Shown in pieces: positions 37,535 through 45,692 of a stretch of 64,000 nucleotides of DNA. Under the pieces are notes generated by a model, which saw nothing but the letters and a program-made list of their open reading frames with translations, made no database searches and was not told where the DNA came from. The stretch comes from Solirubrobacterales bacterium 67-14 (GTDB lineage: Bacteria; Actinomycetota; Thermoleophilia; Solirubrobacterales; 70-9), in NCBI GenBank assembly GCA_001897355.1, contig MKST01000011.1, forward strand, positions 730,103-794,102, in the 5' to 3' direction. A program made the translations under genes and the position numbers. Position 1 is the first letter of the stretch, and each line of letters opens with the position of its first letter.

Positions 37535-38305
37535 CTACGGCTCGATCGTGCGACCAGGCTCCGGTGAGACCTTTTCGCGCAGCGCCTGCCGGGCTCCACG
37601 CCGACCCTTCTCGTCCAAGGTCGTGTACATCGTCTTGACCTGATCGAAGACCGTCTTCGCGCAGTCGAGCTGCTGCTCGCGGCTCGGCTCGGCGACCACC
37701 GGGAAGCTCATCGGCTCGCCGAACTGGACCGTGACCTTCGGCAGCACCAGCTTCTTCCACTTGCGCACCGAGGCCGATCCGTGAATCGCGACCGGGACCA
37801 CGGGCACCCCGTTCTCCAGCGCGATCCGGCCGATCCCGGGCTTGGCCTCGCCGAGGCCACCGGTCCGGGAGCGCCCACCCTCCGCGTAGACCAGGACGCA
37901 GCCGCCGTTCTCGAGGATGATCCGGGCGGTCTTGAAGGCCTCTTCGTCCTTGTGGCCGCGCCGCACCGGGAACACGCCGCCGTATTTGAAGATCGAGCGG
38001 AGGACCGGCGGCTTGAACAGCTGGGATTTCGCCATGAAGCGGATCTTCCGGCGCAGGTAGACCCCGGCGAAGAAGTGGTCCATGTTCGAGAAGTGATTCG
38101 GGGCCAGCAGGACCGGCCCCTCGGTCGGGACGTTCTCGGTCCCGATCGCGCGGGTCCGGTAGAGGCCGACCGCGATCGGCGTGAGGATCGCCCGGACCGC
38201 TTCGTAGACCCAGTTCGGTTCGTGGTTCCGCGACCGCTCGTGAATGTGGTCGAAGTACTCGGCGGGCTTTTCGTCTCTGTACTTCTGCGGCTTGATCTCA
38301 GACAT
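37535..38305 (-). CDS. 1-acyl-sn-glycerol-3-phosphate acyltransferase (PlsC family)
   Basis: A 256-residue membrane-associated acyltransferase that adds the second acyl chain in phospholipid synthesis. The catalytic block I is APNHFSNMDHFF (H-x4-D) and block III is YAEGGRSRTG; a further Gly-Ile-Gly-Arg-Ile region (PGIGRIALENGVPVVPVAIH) completes the PlsC pattern. Normal length. It ends directly against the MBL gene's stop with no spacer. Upstream lies the 76-nt element copy A and then glpK on the same strand, a plausible glycerolipid grouping. Confidence 0.88.
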   Translation of the reverse strand: MSEIKPQKYRDEKPAEYFDHIHERSRNHEPNWVYEAVRAILTPIAVGLYRTRAIGTENVPTEGPVLLAPNHFSNMDHFFAGVYLRRKIRFMAKSQLFKPPVLRSIFKYGGVFPVRRGHKDEEAFKTARIILENGGCVLVYAEGGRSRTGGLGEAKPGIGRIALENGVPVVPVAIHGSASVRKWKKLVLPKVTVQFGEPMSFPVVAEPSREQQLDCAKTVFDQVKTMYTTLDEKGRRGARQALREKVSPEPGRTIEP

Positions 38306-38354
38306 GGGCTAAACGGTCGTTACCCCAATCCGCCCCGGCGGTTACACGGGCAGA

Positions 38355-38430
38355 GCCCCTCCCAACCATTGGCTATTTCAAGTGGGAGGGGCGGGTGTCA
38401 CATGGAGGGCGGGTCCGACCCCGCCCGACT
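38355..38430 (+). repeat. 76-nt two-hairpin element, copy A
   Basis: Stem 1 is GCCCCTCCCA (38355-38364) with TGGGAGGGGC (38383-38392) around an 18-nt loop beginning ACCATT. The linker is GGGTGTCACAT, then GGA, stem 2 GGGCGGG (38407-38413) with CCCGCCC (38420-38426) around a 6-nt loop, then GACT. It lies between glpK (stop 38435) and plsC (start 38305), both on minus, so it is antisense to them as written. See copies C (5751-5826) and B (62923-62998). Confidence 0.9.
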
Positions 38431-38434
38431 CCTG

Positions 38435-39901
38435 TTAAGTGGCCCAGCTGCGGGATCGCTCAAGGGCGCGGTGCCACTCGCTGAGCAACGACTCAGCCTG
38501 GTCGCGGCTCATCTTCGGTTCGTAGCGGGCGGCCGGCTTGTACATGCCGCGGATCTGGTCGATTGACCAGGTGCCGCTGCCGAGGCCGGCCAGGCAAGCG
38601 GCGCCGAAGGCCGTGGTTTCGCTGATTTCCGGGATCTCGACCGGCACCCCGAGCAGGTCGGCCTGGAACTGCATCAGCCACTTGTTCGCCACTGCGCCAC
38701 CGTCGGCCCGCAGCACCCCGAGCTGCTCGCCAGAGGCCGCCTCCTGGGCCCGGACCGCATCCACCGTCTGGTAGGCGATCGCTTCCAGCGCGGCGCGGGC
38801 GAGGTGGGCCCGGGTGGTGCCGCGGGTCAGCCCGACCATGGTGCCGCGGGCGTAGGGATCCCACCAGGGCGAGCCGAGCCCGGTCAGGGCCGGCACGAAG
38901 TAGACCCCGTCATTCGAGTCGAGCGAAGCGGCCAGCGGCTCGGTCTCCCGGGCGTCCTTGATGATCCCGAGGCCGTCACGCAGCCACTGGACCGCGCTGC
39001 CGGTGACGAAGACAGATGCCTCCAGGGCGTAATCGACCTCGGTCGGCCGGTCGTCACCGCCGCCGACCCCCCAGGCGATCGTGCCGAGCAGCCCTTCTCC
39101 CGGATCGGGCTTTTCCTGGCCGGCGTTGAGCAGGACGAAGCTGCCGGTGCCGTAGGTGTTCTTGGCCATGCCGGGCTGGTGGCACATCTGCCCGAAGAGC
39201 GCGGCTTGCTGGTCGCCGGCGATCCCGGCCACCGGCACCTCGCCGCCGAAACCGGAGGTGGTGCCGAAGAGTCCGGCCGAGGGCCGCACCTCGGGCAGCG
39301 AACCCGGGTCGACCCCGAAGACCGAACAGAGCTCCGGATCCCAGGTCAGTTCGCCCGTGTCGAAGAGCATGGTCCGCGAGGCGTTGGTCAGGTCGGTCAC
39401 GTGCTCCCCGCACATCCGGTGGACCAGCCAGGAATCGATCGTGCCGAAGACCGCCCGCTCCGCCCCCTCGACATTGCGGGTGAGCCACTCGATCTTGGTC
39501 GCCGAGAAGTACGGGTCGAGCACGAGGCCGGTCTTCTCGCGGACCAGCGGTTCGACTCCTTCCGCTCGTAGCTCGTCGCAGCGTGCTGCGCCCCGCCGGT
39601 CCTGCCAGACCAGGGCGCGGTGGAGCGGCTTGCCGGTCTCCGGATCCCAGGCGACCACGGTCTCGCGCTGGTCGGTGATCCCGATCGCATCGAGGTCCGG
39701 GCCGCTGATCCCGGCACCGGCCAGGGCCCGGGCGGCCACGCCCCAGGTGGTTTCCCAGATCTCCTCGGCATCGTGTTCCACCCAGCCGGGCTTGGGGAAG
39801 TGCTGCCGGAACTCGGCGTAGCCGCGGCCGACGACCTTGCCGGAACCGTCGAAGACGAGTGCGGTCGAGCCGGTCGTGCCCTGGTCGATCGCGAGGATCA
39901 T
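38435..39901 (-). CDS. glpK: Glycerol kinase
   Basis: A 488-residue FGGY-family kinase that phosphorylates glycerol with ATP. It starts MILAIDQGTTGSTALVFD and shows ITDQRETVVAWDPETGKPLH, WQDRR, AGIAGDQQAALFGQ, and the C-terminal LRADGGAVANKWLMQFQADL with GTGSFVLLNAG. Length and motif order are normal. The ATG at 39901 overlaps the stop of the upstream glycosyltransferase (ATGA). PlsC downstream uses the glycerol-3-phosphate branch, so the neighbourhood fits glycerolipid metabolism. Confidence 0.95.
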   Translation of the reverse strand: MILAIDQGTTGSTALVFDGSGKVVGRGYAEFRQHFPKPGWVEHDAEEIWETTWGVAARALAGAGISGPDLDAIGITDQRETVVAWDPETGKPLHRALVWQDRRGAARCDELRAEGVEPLVREKTGLVLDPYFSATKIEWLTRNVEGAERAVFGTIDSWLVHRMCGEHVTDLTNASRTMLFDTGELTWDPELCSVFGVDPGSLPEVRPSAGLFGTTSGFGGEVPVAGIAGDQQAALFGQMCHQPGMAKNTYGTGSFVLLNAGQEKPDPGEGLLGTIAWGVGGGDDRPTEVDYALEASVFVTGSAVQWLRDGLGIIKDARETEPLAASLDSNDGVYFVPALTGLGSPWWDPYARGTMVGLTRGTTRAHLARAALEAIAYQTVDAVRAQEAASGEQLGVLRADGGAVANKWLMQFQADLLGVPVEIPEISETTAFGAACLAGLGSGTWSIDQIRGMYKPAARYEPKMSRDQAESLLSEWHRALERSRSWAT

Positions 39902-40620
39902 GCCGGCCGCCTTCCGCCCGGGCCGCGACCACCCCGGCGCGCCCACCAGACCCGCGCGAAGTCGGTCAACTGCCGGAAGCGGTGGATGAAGCCCTTGAGG
40001 CTCTTGCCGGTGGCCTTGTGGGCGAGGTCGATCTCGTACTCGCCGAGCCGGTAGCCGGCCCGGACCGCGTCAATGGTCATTCCGGTCTCCATTCCGTAGG
40101 AAGGGGCGAAGGGCAGAACGGCACGGAGGACTTCGAGGCCCATCGCCCGCTGGCCGGAGATCGGGGCCTGCGGCTCCGCCCCGCTGCGACTCCTGATCGC
40201 CCAGGCGGAGAAGGCGAGCGCGAAGCCGAAGCCGCCTCCCACCCGTTTCGCGAACATCGCCACCGCCAGGTCGCATTCGTCGTTCTCGACCGCGTCGACC
40301 AGCGGCCCGAGCTTCCCCGCCGAGCCGGCCAGGTCGCCGTCGCACAGCAGCACGTACTCGGGCAGTTGCGGCTCGGAGAGCATCGCTTCGGCGCAGGCGG
40401 TCATGTTGCCGCCCTTGCCGTGGGCCTTGCCCCGCCGCACGACCTTCGCCCCGGCCGCCATCGCGGCTTCGGCGGTGCCATCTTCGGAGGCGTCGTCGGC
40501 CACCCAGAGGGCGGCGCCGGGGAAGGCCGCCTTGAGCGAGCCGATCGTGTCGGCGATCACGTCGGCCTCGTTGCGCGCGGCGATCAGGACTGCGAGGGAA
40601 TTGGGGCCGGAGCTCTCCAC
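39898..40620 (-). CDS. Glycosyltransferase family 2
   Basis: A 240-residue GT-A fold enzyme. It begins with AVLIAARNEADVIADTIGSL and has WVADDASEDGTAE for nucleotide-sugar binding, then LLCDGDLAGS, a DxD-like metal site. A later HKATGKSLKGFIHRFRQ is basic. There are no membrane helices, unlike many polyprenyl-sugar synthases. Substrate unknown. It overlaps glpK by four bases and starts 45 bases from the divergent biotin-carrier gene. Confidence 0.83.
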   Translation of the reverse strand: MESSGPNSLAVLIAARNEADVIADTIGSLKAAFPGAALWVADDASEDGTAEAAMAAGAKVVRRGKAHGKGGNMTACAEAMLSEPQLPEYVLLCDGDLAGSAGKLGPLVDAVENDECDLAVAMFAKRVGGGFGFALAFSAWAIRSRSGAEPQAPISGQRAMGLEVLRAVLPFAPSYGMETGMTIDAVRAGYRLGEYEIDLAHKATGKSLKGFIHRFRQLTDFARVWWARRGGRGPGGRRPA

Positions 40621-40665
40621 CAGGGCCGGACTCTATCCCGGTCGGTACAGGTAAAGTCCCGGCCC

Positions 40666-40878
40666 ATGGCGAACATCGAAGCTCACATCACCGGGAACGT
40701 CTGGAAGATCCAGGTCAAGGTCGGGGACGAGGTCTCCGAAGAGGACGAGGTGATCATCCTCGAGTCGATGAAGATGGAGATCCCGGTCGAGTCCGAGGAC
40801 GACGGCGTGGTCAAGGAGATCCTCTGCGAAGAGGGCCAGTCCGTGACCGAAGGCGATGTCCTGATCGTCCTCGAGTAG
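40666..40878 (+). CDS. Stand-alone biotin/lipoyl carrier protein
   Basis: A 70-residue single biotinyl domain with the biotinylation motif ESMKME (Lys36), starting MANIEAHITGNVWKIQV. It resembles the small actinobacterial biotin carriers of the mycobacterial TB7.3 type. Carriers of this kind serve acyl-CoA carboxylases whose biotin carboxylase is encoded separately. The only carboxyltransferase in the window is at 17490-19109, and the next gene is a crotonase 27 bases downstream. The ATG at 40666 begins inside a longer frame that is not coding. Confidence 0.9.
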   Translation: MANIEAHITGNVWKIQVKVGDEVSEEDEVIILESMKMEIPVESEDDGVVKEILCEEGQSVTEGDVLIVLE

Positions 40879-40905
40879 CCTCGGAGCCCTGAGCGGCCGA
40901 GGGCC

Positions 40906-41721
40906 ATGACTGACCTGACTTCAATCGAAACCGGTACCGAGAAGGTCCGGCTCGACTTCCCCGCCGAGGCGGTCGCCCGCCTCACGATCGCGAACCCGCC
41001 CAAGCGGAACGCGCTCGACCACGAGATCCTCGACGCGATCACCGCCACAGTCCCGCAGCTGGACCAGGGCATCGAGGTCCGCTGCCTGATGGTCACCGGC
41101 GAGGACCCCGTCTTTTCGGCCGGCTACGACATCGGCGACATCCCGCCGGAGAGCTTCGAGACCGACGCCGAAGCGCTGGTCGCCCACCCTTTCACCGCCG
41201 CCCTCGACGCGATCGAGGCCTTCCCCTTCCCCACCGTCGCCGCGCTCAACGGGCACTGCCTCGGCGGCGCCCTGGAGATGGCGGTCACCTGTGACCTCCG
41301 CGTTTCCGCGCCGCATGCGAAGCTCGGCATGCCGCCGGCCAAGCTCGGCTTGATCTACGGCCACACCGGCCTGATCCGCTTCATCCGCACGATCGGCCTG
41401 CCCCGCACCAGGGAGCTCTTCTTCACCGGGGACATGCTGCCGGCCGGGCGCGCCGACGAGATCGGCCTGGTCAACCGGGTCATCGAGGGTCCCTTCGAAG
41501 AGGGGTCGGTCGAGTTCGCGGCCAGCATCGCCGCCAACGCCCCGCTCTCGATGAAGGGCAACAAGCAGGCGATGGAGACGATCATCGAGAACCCGGTTCT
41601 CTCCGAGGAGCAGGTGGCGGAGCTGGTCGCCCTGCGCGAATCCTGCTTCACCAGTGCCGACTTCCTCGAAGGCATCACCGCCTTCGGCGAGAAGCGCAAG
41701 CCCCGCTGGACCGGCCGCTGA
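40906..41721 (+). CDS. Crotonase family protein, methylmalonyl-CoA decarboxylase (ScpB)-like
   Basis: A 271-residue crotonase. The oxyanion segments are FSAGYDIGDIP and LNGHCLGGALEMAVTCDLRV. The region KLGMPPAKLGLIYGHTG lacks the second hydratase Glu and has Tyr where E. coli ScpB has its active-site Tyr (LGVPYN). The C-terminus GITAFGEKRKPRWTGR also follows ScpB (AFLEKRKPNFVGH). This favours decarboxylation of a methylmalonyl-type thioester over hydration, though ScpB's AGHDI histidine is Tyr here. Next to a biotin carrier, so probably part of acyl-CoA carboxylation chemistry. Confidence 0.82.
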   Translation: MTDLTSIETGTEKVRLDFPAEAVARLTIANPPKRNALDHEILDAITATVPQLDQGIEVRCLMVTGEDPVFSAGYDIGDIPPESFETDAEALVAHPFTAALDAIEAFPFPTVAALNGHCLGGALEMAVTCDLRVSAPHAKLGMPPAKLGLIYGHTGLIRFIRTIGLPRTRELFFTGDMLPAGRADEIGLVNRVIEGPFEEGSVEFAASIAANAPLSMKGNKQAMETIIENPVLSEEQVAELVALRESCFTSADFLEGITAFGEKRKPRWTGR

Positions 41722-41739
41722 GCCGGAACCGCCCGACGT

Positions 41740-42942
41740 TCAGCCGCCCAGGCTGGCGCGGAGTTGGAGGGTGCGGTTCGTCGCCCGGGTGAACTGGGCG
41801 CGAGGTAGCTTGCCGGTGCGGAGACGGGCTGCGATCGCCTGCTCGCCCTGGCCGGCTGACTGCCAGTCTCCGTAGAGCAGGATGTCCATGCCGGCGTGGG
41901 CGGCGGCGATCGCCGAGCGCTTGGTGCCGCCGAAGTCGCTGACCGCGACGCTGCCCATCGCGTCGGTGATGGTCACGCCCTTGAAGCCGAGGCGCAAGCG
42001 CAATTCACCGCGGACGACCTTCGGTTCGAAGGCAGCCGGCTTCGGGCCGAGCGCCGGGTAGATCGCGGTGCCGACCATGACCAGCTTGCCGCCCCCGGCG
42101 ATGTACGGCAGGTAGGGGGCCATGTCCACCTTGCGGAGCGCCGCCCTCGAGAGACGGATCCGCTGCACCGCGAAATCGGTGTTCTCGCCGGCCGCGCCCA
42201 GGCCCGGGAAGTGCTTGGCGGTGGCGGCGACCCCGGTTCGCTGCAAGGCCCGGGCGAACGGGATCGCGGTGGCGTTCACCGCCTTGACGGTCGAGCCGAA
42301 GCCACGGTCGGTGTCGGCGATCACGCCGCCCGGCCGTGCCACGTCGAGCACCGGCGCCAGGTCGACGTTGAAGCCGGCGTTCTTCAAGTTGCGCCCGGCC
42401 AAGGTGCCCTGGCGGCGAGAGAAGGCGGTGCCGCGCGCGCCCATCTGCGCCGCGGAGGCGTTGGGGGCACCGGAAAGCCGTTTGACCAGGCCGCCCTCCT
42501 GATCGACCATGATCAACAGTGGGTAGCGGCGCAGCCCGTCGGGCCGCGGGATCCGCTGAAGTGAAGAGGTCAGTCGCTGGACCTGCTTGCGGGAACCGAG
42601 GTTGTCGGCGAAGAGGATCACGCCACCGAGCAGGCCGGCCCTGACCCTTCGCCGGATCACCATCGGCACCGTCTTGCCCTCGAAGCCGGCGACGATCCGC
42701 TGGCCGGCCAGCTGATGGACGGTCAGCCCGGCCGAGAGGTTCCGCGTCAAGGGCGGGAAGGGCGAGCTCGCCGCCTCGGCCTTCACGAAAGGCCCGGCCC
42801 CGGCGCTGCCGTCGCCTCCGCCCGTCGTAGAACCTGAATCGCCACCCGGCGAGGAAAGCAGCAGGAGCGCAGCCAAGGCGGCCAGCACCAGGATGAGGCC
42901 GATCGCAGTTCCGGCGGGTGATTTCCTCAGGACAGAGGCCAC
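41740..42942 (-). CDS. Glycoside hydrolase family 3 (beta-N-acetylhexosaminidase, NagZ-like), membrane-anchored
   Basis: A 400-residue enzyme with an N-terminal membrane helix (residues about 12-31) and a Gly/Ser linker, so the catalytic domain is outside the cell. It has the NagZ-type core: IMVDQEGGLVKRL, GFNVDLAPVLDVARPG, ATAKHFPGLGAAGENTD with the His-containing loop of NagZ enzymes, and TITDAMGSVAV with the probable nucleophile Asp. It would release N-acetylglucosamine residues from wall fragments. The sequence NLSAGLTVHQLAGQRIVAGF starts the barrel. Confidence 0.87.
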   Translation of the reverse strand: MASVLRKSPAGTAIGLILVLAALAALLLLSSPGGDSGSTTGGGDGSAGAGPFVKAEAASSPFPPLTRNLSAGLTVHQLAGQRIVAGFEGKTVPMVIRRRVRAGLLGGVILFADNLGSRKQVQRLTSSLQRIPRPDGLRRYPLLIMVDQEGGLVKRLSGAPNASAAQMGARGTAFSRRQGTLAGRNLKNAGFNVDLAPVLDVARPGGVIADTDRGFGSTVKAVNATAIPFARALQRTGVAATAKHFPGLGAAGENTDFAVQRIRLSRAALRKVDMAPYLPYIAGGGKLVMVGTAIYPALGPKPAAFEPKVVRGELRLRLGFKGVTITDAMGSVAVSDFGGTKRSAIAAAHAGMDILLYGDWQSAGQGEQAIAARLRTGKLPRAQFTRATNRTLQLRASLGG

Positions 42943-42976
42943 GCTTCGATCATACGCAGGCCATTCGACCGAGCTA

Positions 42977-43015
42977 GGTTCGATTTGCAGGTGCTATGGC
43001 CTAGCAAGTCGAACC
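42977..43015. terminator. Hairpin after yaaA
   Basis: 42977-42991 pairs with 43000-43015 (15 bp with one G-T pair and a single bulged A) around an 8-nt loop. It follows the yaaA stop (43028, minus strand) and precedes the GH3 start at 42942. There is no T tract, as with several other stems here. Confidence 0.65.
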
Positions 43016-43027
43016 AAGCCCCGTCTC

Positions 43028-43792
43028 TCAGCCTGGTTCGATGACGTCGAGGGTCTTTTCGGTCAGCTCGACGTTCATGCCTTCGGCCTCCAGCAGGCCG
43101 GCCAGGGTTTCGAGATCCTTCGGCATCGAGCGGGCCGAGAGGGCCACCCGGGCCACGTCGCCACGGACTGCCTTGGCCATGTGGGAGATCGCCTTGCGCT
43201 GGCCGCCGGTCTCGGTGAAGCCGCGGACGGTGACCAGGCGGGCCCGCTTCGGCTTCCAGGCAGCCGAGTAGGCGCCGGAGCGCATGTCCAGCACCAGCCC
43301 ACCGTCCTCGTCGTGGCCGGCCGCCTCCATCGCCGCCGCCAGTGACTCACGCCAGAAGGCCGGCAGGCCGCCGACCTTGGGCAGCTTCGCCTTCATCGAG
43401 AAGCGGTAGTAGGGGATCCGGTCGCCCGGGGCGAGGAAGCCCCAGAGGGCCGAGGCGATGAGCAAGTTCTTCGAAGCCCGCTTCTTGCCGGTGGCCGTGA
43501 GCGAACCGAAGTCGAGCCGGTCGTAGAGAACCCCGGTATAGACCTCGGAAGCCGGGGCGGCCGGCGCCGAGGCCAGTTCGGCGTCGCGGGCGATCTCACC
43601 CGCCTGGCCGGCCGAGATGCCGAGCGCTTCGATCGCCTTCTTCTGCGGTCCCCTGCCCAGCTTCTCCAAGGCGGCGAGCAGCGCAGACCGTTTCGCACCG
43701 AGGTGGTCGGCGAAGGCAAGGGAGTCGAGGTCGAGACGGGCCTTGCCCGAAGGCGAAGCCTTGCCCTCGGACGGCGGAAGCAGGATGAGCAC
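43028..43792 (-). CDS. yaaA: Peroxide stress protein YaaA (DUF328/UPF0246)
   Basis: A 254-residue cytosolic protein of the YaaA family, which lowers free iron and damage during peroxide stress in E. coli. It begins MLILLPPSEGKASPSGKARL, the most conserved family motif (PxxK/PSEGK), followed by YTGVLYDRLDFGSL, IASALWGFLAPGDRIPYYRF and DMRSGAYSAAWKP. Size is normal. Separated by 12 bases from the response-regulator stop upstream. Confidence 0.92.
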   Translation of the reverse strand: MLILLPPSEGKASPSGKARLDLDSLAFADHLGAKRSALLAALEKLGRGPQKKAIEALGISAGQAGEIARDAELASAPAAPASEVYTGVLYDRLDFGSLTATGKKRASKNLLIASALWGFLAPGDRIPYYRFSMKAKLPKVGGLPAFWRESLAAAMEAAGHDEDGGLVLDMRSGAYSAAWKPKRARLVTVRGFTETGGQRKAISHMAKAVRGDVARVALSARSMPKDLETLAGLLEAEGMNVELTEKTLDVIEPG

Positions 43793-43804
43793 GGGGGAAA
43801 TCTA

Positions 43805-44452
43805 TTACGCGCTGATCAGCCCTTGATCCAGCGCGTAGCGCACCAGTTCGGCGCGACTGCCGAGATCCAGCTTCTTCTGGATGCTGGCCCGGTGGCTTTC
43901 GACCGTGCGGACGCTGAGGAAGAGCTGGTCGGCGATCTCGGCGTTGGTGTGGCCCAGGGCGATCAGCCTCATCACCTCGACCTCGCGGTCGCTGAGCGTG
44001 CGCCCGGTGCGGCCCTCGGCCCGGTCCTTGTCGGCGAGGTGCTGGTAAAGCGAAGGCTGCAGGTAGGTGTCGCCCGCGGCGGCCCGACGGACCGCCAGCA
44101 CCAGTTCGGTGTCCGCCGCTTCCTTGAGCACATAGCCGGTCACCCCGGCCCGCAGAGCCTGCCGGGCGAAGGCAGGTTCGTTCCGCATGGTCAGGATCAC
44201 GATCTTGGTCTCTGGAGAGGCGGCCTGGATGTCAGGGATCGCTTCCAGGCTGGGCCGGCCGGGCATGTTCAGGTCGAGCACGAGCACGTCGGGCTTGTGG
44301 CCCCCGACGTAACGGATCGCGTCGTCGGCCGTGCCCGCTTCCGCCACCACCTCGAGGTCGGGCTCGGACTCGAGCAGCACTTTCAGGGCCGACCGGACGA
44401 CGGCGTGGTCGTCAACCAGGACAAGGGTCAGCTTCTCAACAGGGCTTTCCAC
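43805..44452 (-). CDS. Response regulator, NarL/FixJ (LuxR HTH) family
   Basis: A 215-residue two-domain regulator. The receiver has acidic pocket residues Asp14-Asp15 and phospho-acceptor Asp60 in VLVLDLNMPG, with a Lys in GYVLKEAA. The C-terminal LuxR-type helix-turn-helix is TLSDREVEVMRLIALGHTNA, then EIADQLFLSVRTVESHRASI. The start chosen is a GTG at 44452, which has a GGAG site six bases upstream; a GTG 15 bases earlier lacks one. It is divergent from the histidine kinase, 73 bases apart, and is its likely partner. Confidence 0.88.
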   Translation of the reverse strand: MESPVEKLTLVLVDDHAVVRSALKVLLESEPDLEVVAEAGTADDAIRYVGGHKPDVLVLDLNMPGRPSLEAIPDIQAASPETKIVILTMRNEPAFARQALRAGVTGYVLKEAADTELVLAVRRAAAGDTYLQPSLYQHLADKDRAEGRTGRTLSDREVEVMRLIALGHTNAEIADQLFLSVRTVESHRASIQKKLDLGSRAELVRYALDQGLISA

Positions 44453-44525
44453 CTCTGACTCCACCAAGGAAAGGCTACTTGCCGCGGCACCCGGTGGTTT
44501 CCGTACCTTTCCGCAGACTTCTAGA

Positions 44526-45692
44526 ATGGCCCCCGTGGACGAGACGAGCGTCAGCCTCGACGAGGCCAGGCTGGGAAGGTTGATCGAGGTGGGCCGCAGC
44601 CTGGTGGTCGAGTCCGACCCGGAAGCGGTCATCCACGATGCGCTGGAGGTCGCGCGGGAATTGACCGGCGCCCGCTACGCCGCCCTCGGCGTGCTCGACA
44701 GCCGACGGGCAGAGCTCGAGCAGTTCGTCACCCGGGGGATCGAGGATCGGCTGCGCGACAAGATCGGCCACCCGCCCCACGGCGGCGGAGTACTCGGACT
44801 GTTGATCGAAGAACCCGAGCCACTGATCCTCGACGACGTCAGCCTCCACCCCCGCTCCCAGGGGTTCCCGCCCAACCACCCGCCGATGAAGTCCTTCCTC
44901 GGCGTGCCGGTGAAGATCCGCGGCGAGGCCTGGGGCAACCTCTACCTGACCGAAAAGGACTCCGGGCCGTTCGACGAAGCCGACATCCAGTCGGTGATCA
45001 TCCTCGCCGAGTGGGTCGCGATCGCGATCGACAACGCCCGCTCGGCCGCTGCCGAACGCGTGCGGTTGACGATCGAGGCGGCCGAACAGGAGCGTGGCCG
45101 CTGGGCCCGCGAGCTCCACGACGAGACTCTGCAGAACCTGGCCGGCCTGAGGGTGCTGCTTTCCGGCACCCGGCGCCGCACCGCGATGAGCCCGGTCTCC
45201 CCCATCCTCGACCAGGCGATCGAGCGGATCGACGAGACGATCGTCGAGCTGCGCCGCCTGATCGCCGACCTGCGCCCGGCCGCCCTCGACGAGCTCGGGG
45301 TCGCGCCGGCACTCGCCTCGCTGGTCGAAAGGCTCTCCGCGACCGGGGTCGAGATCGACCTCTACGTCGAACTGGGATCCGAGGACGACGCGGCCGGACG
45401 TTACGAAGCGCTGCTCGAGGACACGGTCTACCGGCTGGTCCAGGAATCGCTGAACAACGCGATCCGGCACGGCCATGCCCTGAGGGCGATCGTCGAGGTG
45501 ATCGAGGAAGACGGCGAGATCCGGATCCGGGTGTCGGACGACGGGTCCGGGTTCGACCCGAACCGCACCGGCGGCGGTTTCGGCCTGCTGGGCATGAGGG
45601 AAAGGGTCAAGCTGACCGGAGGCAACCTCGACATCCGTTCCAGCGAGGACGGGACGACGATTACCGCCGCCCTCCCGGCCCGCCGTCCCTGA
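44526..45692 (+). CDS. GAF-domain sensor histidine kinase (NarL-partner type)
   Basis: A 388-residue cytosolic kinase. A GAF domain at about residues 25-170 (GVPVKIRGEAWGNLYLTEKD, a DevS/DosS-like GAF ending) is followed by a HisKA_3 dimer helix with phospho-His198 in RELHDETLQNLAGL. The HATPase domain comes next (VQESLNNAIRHGHA, VSDDGSGFDPN, GFGLLGMRERVKLTGG). There is no transmembrane segment, so it senses an internal signal such as a gas or redox state. It is convergent with cydC and overlaps it by 32 bases. The cytochrome bd genes are a plausible target, by inference. Confidence 0.88.
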   Translation: MAPVDETSVSLDEARLGRLIEVGRSLVVESDPEAVIHDALEVARELTGARYAALGVLDSRRAELEQFVTRGIEDRLRDKIGHPPHGGGVLGLLIEEPEPLILDDVSLHPRSQGFPPNHPPMKSFLGVPVKIRGEAWGNLYLTEKDSGPFDEADIQSVIILAEWVAIAIDNARSAAAERVRLTIEAAEQERGRWARELHDETLQNLAGLRVLLSGTRRRTAMSPVSPILDQAIERIDETIVELRRLIADLRPAALDELGVAPALASLVERLSATGVEIDLYVELGSEDDAAGRYEALLEDTVYRLVQESLNNAIRHGHALRAIVEVIEEDGEIRIRVSDDGSGFDPNRTGGGFGLLGMRERVKLTGGNLDIRSSEDGTTITAALPARRP

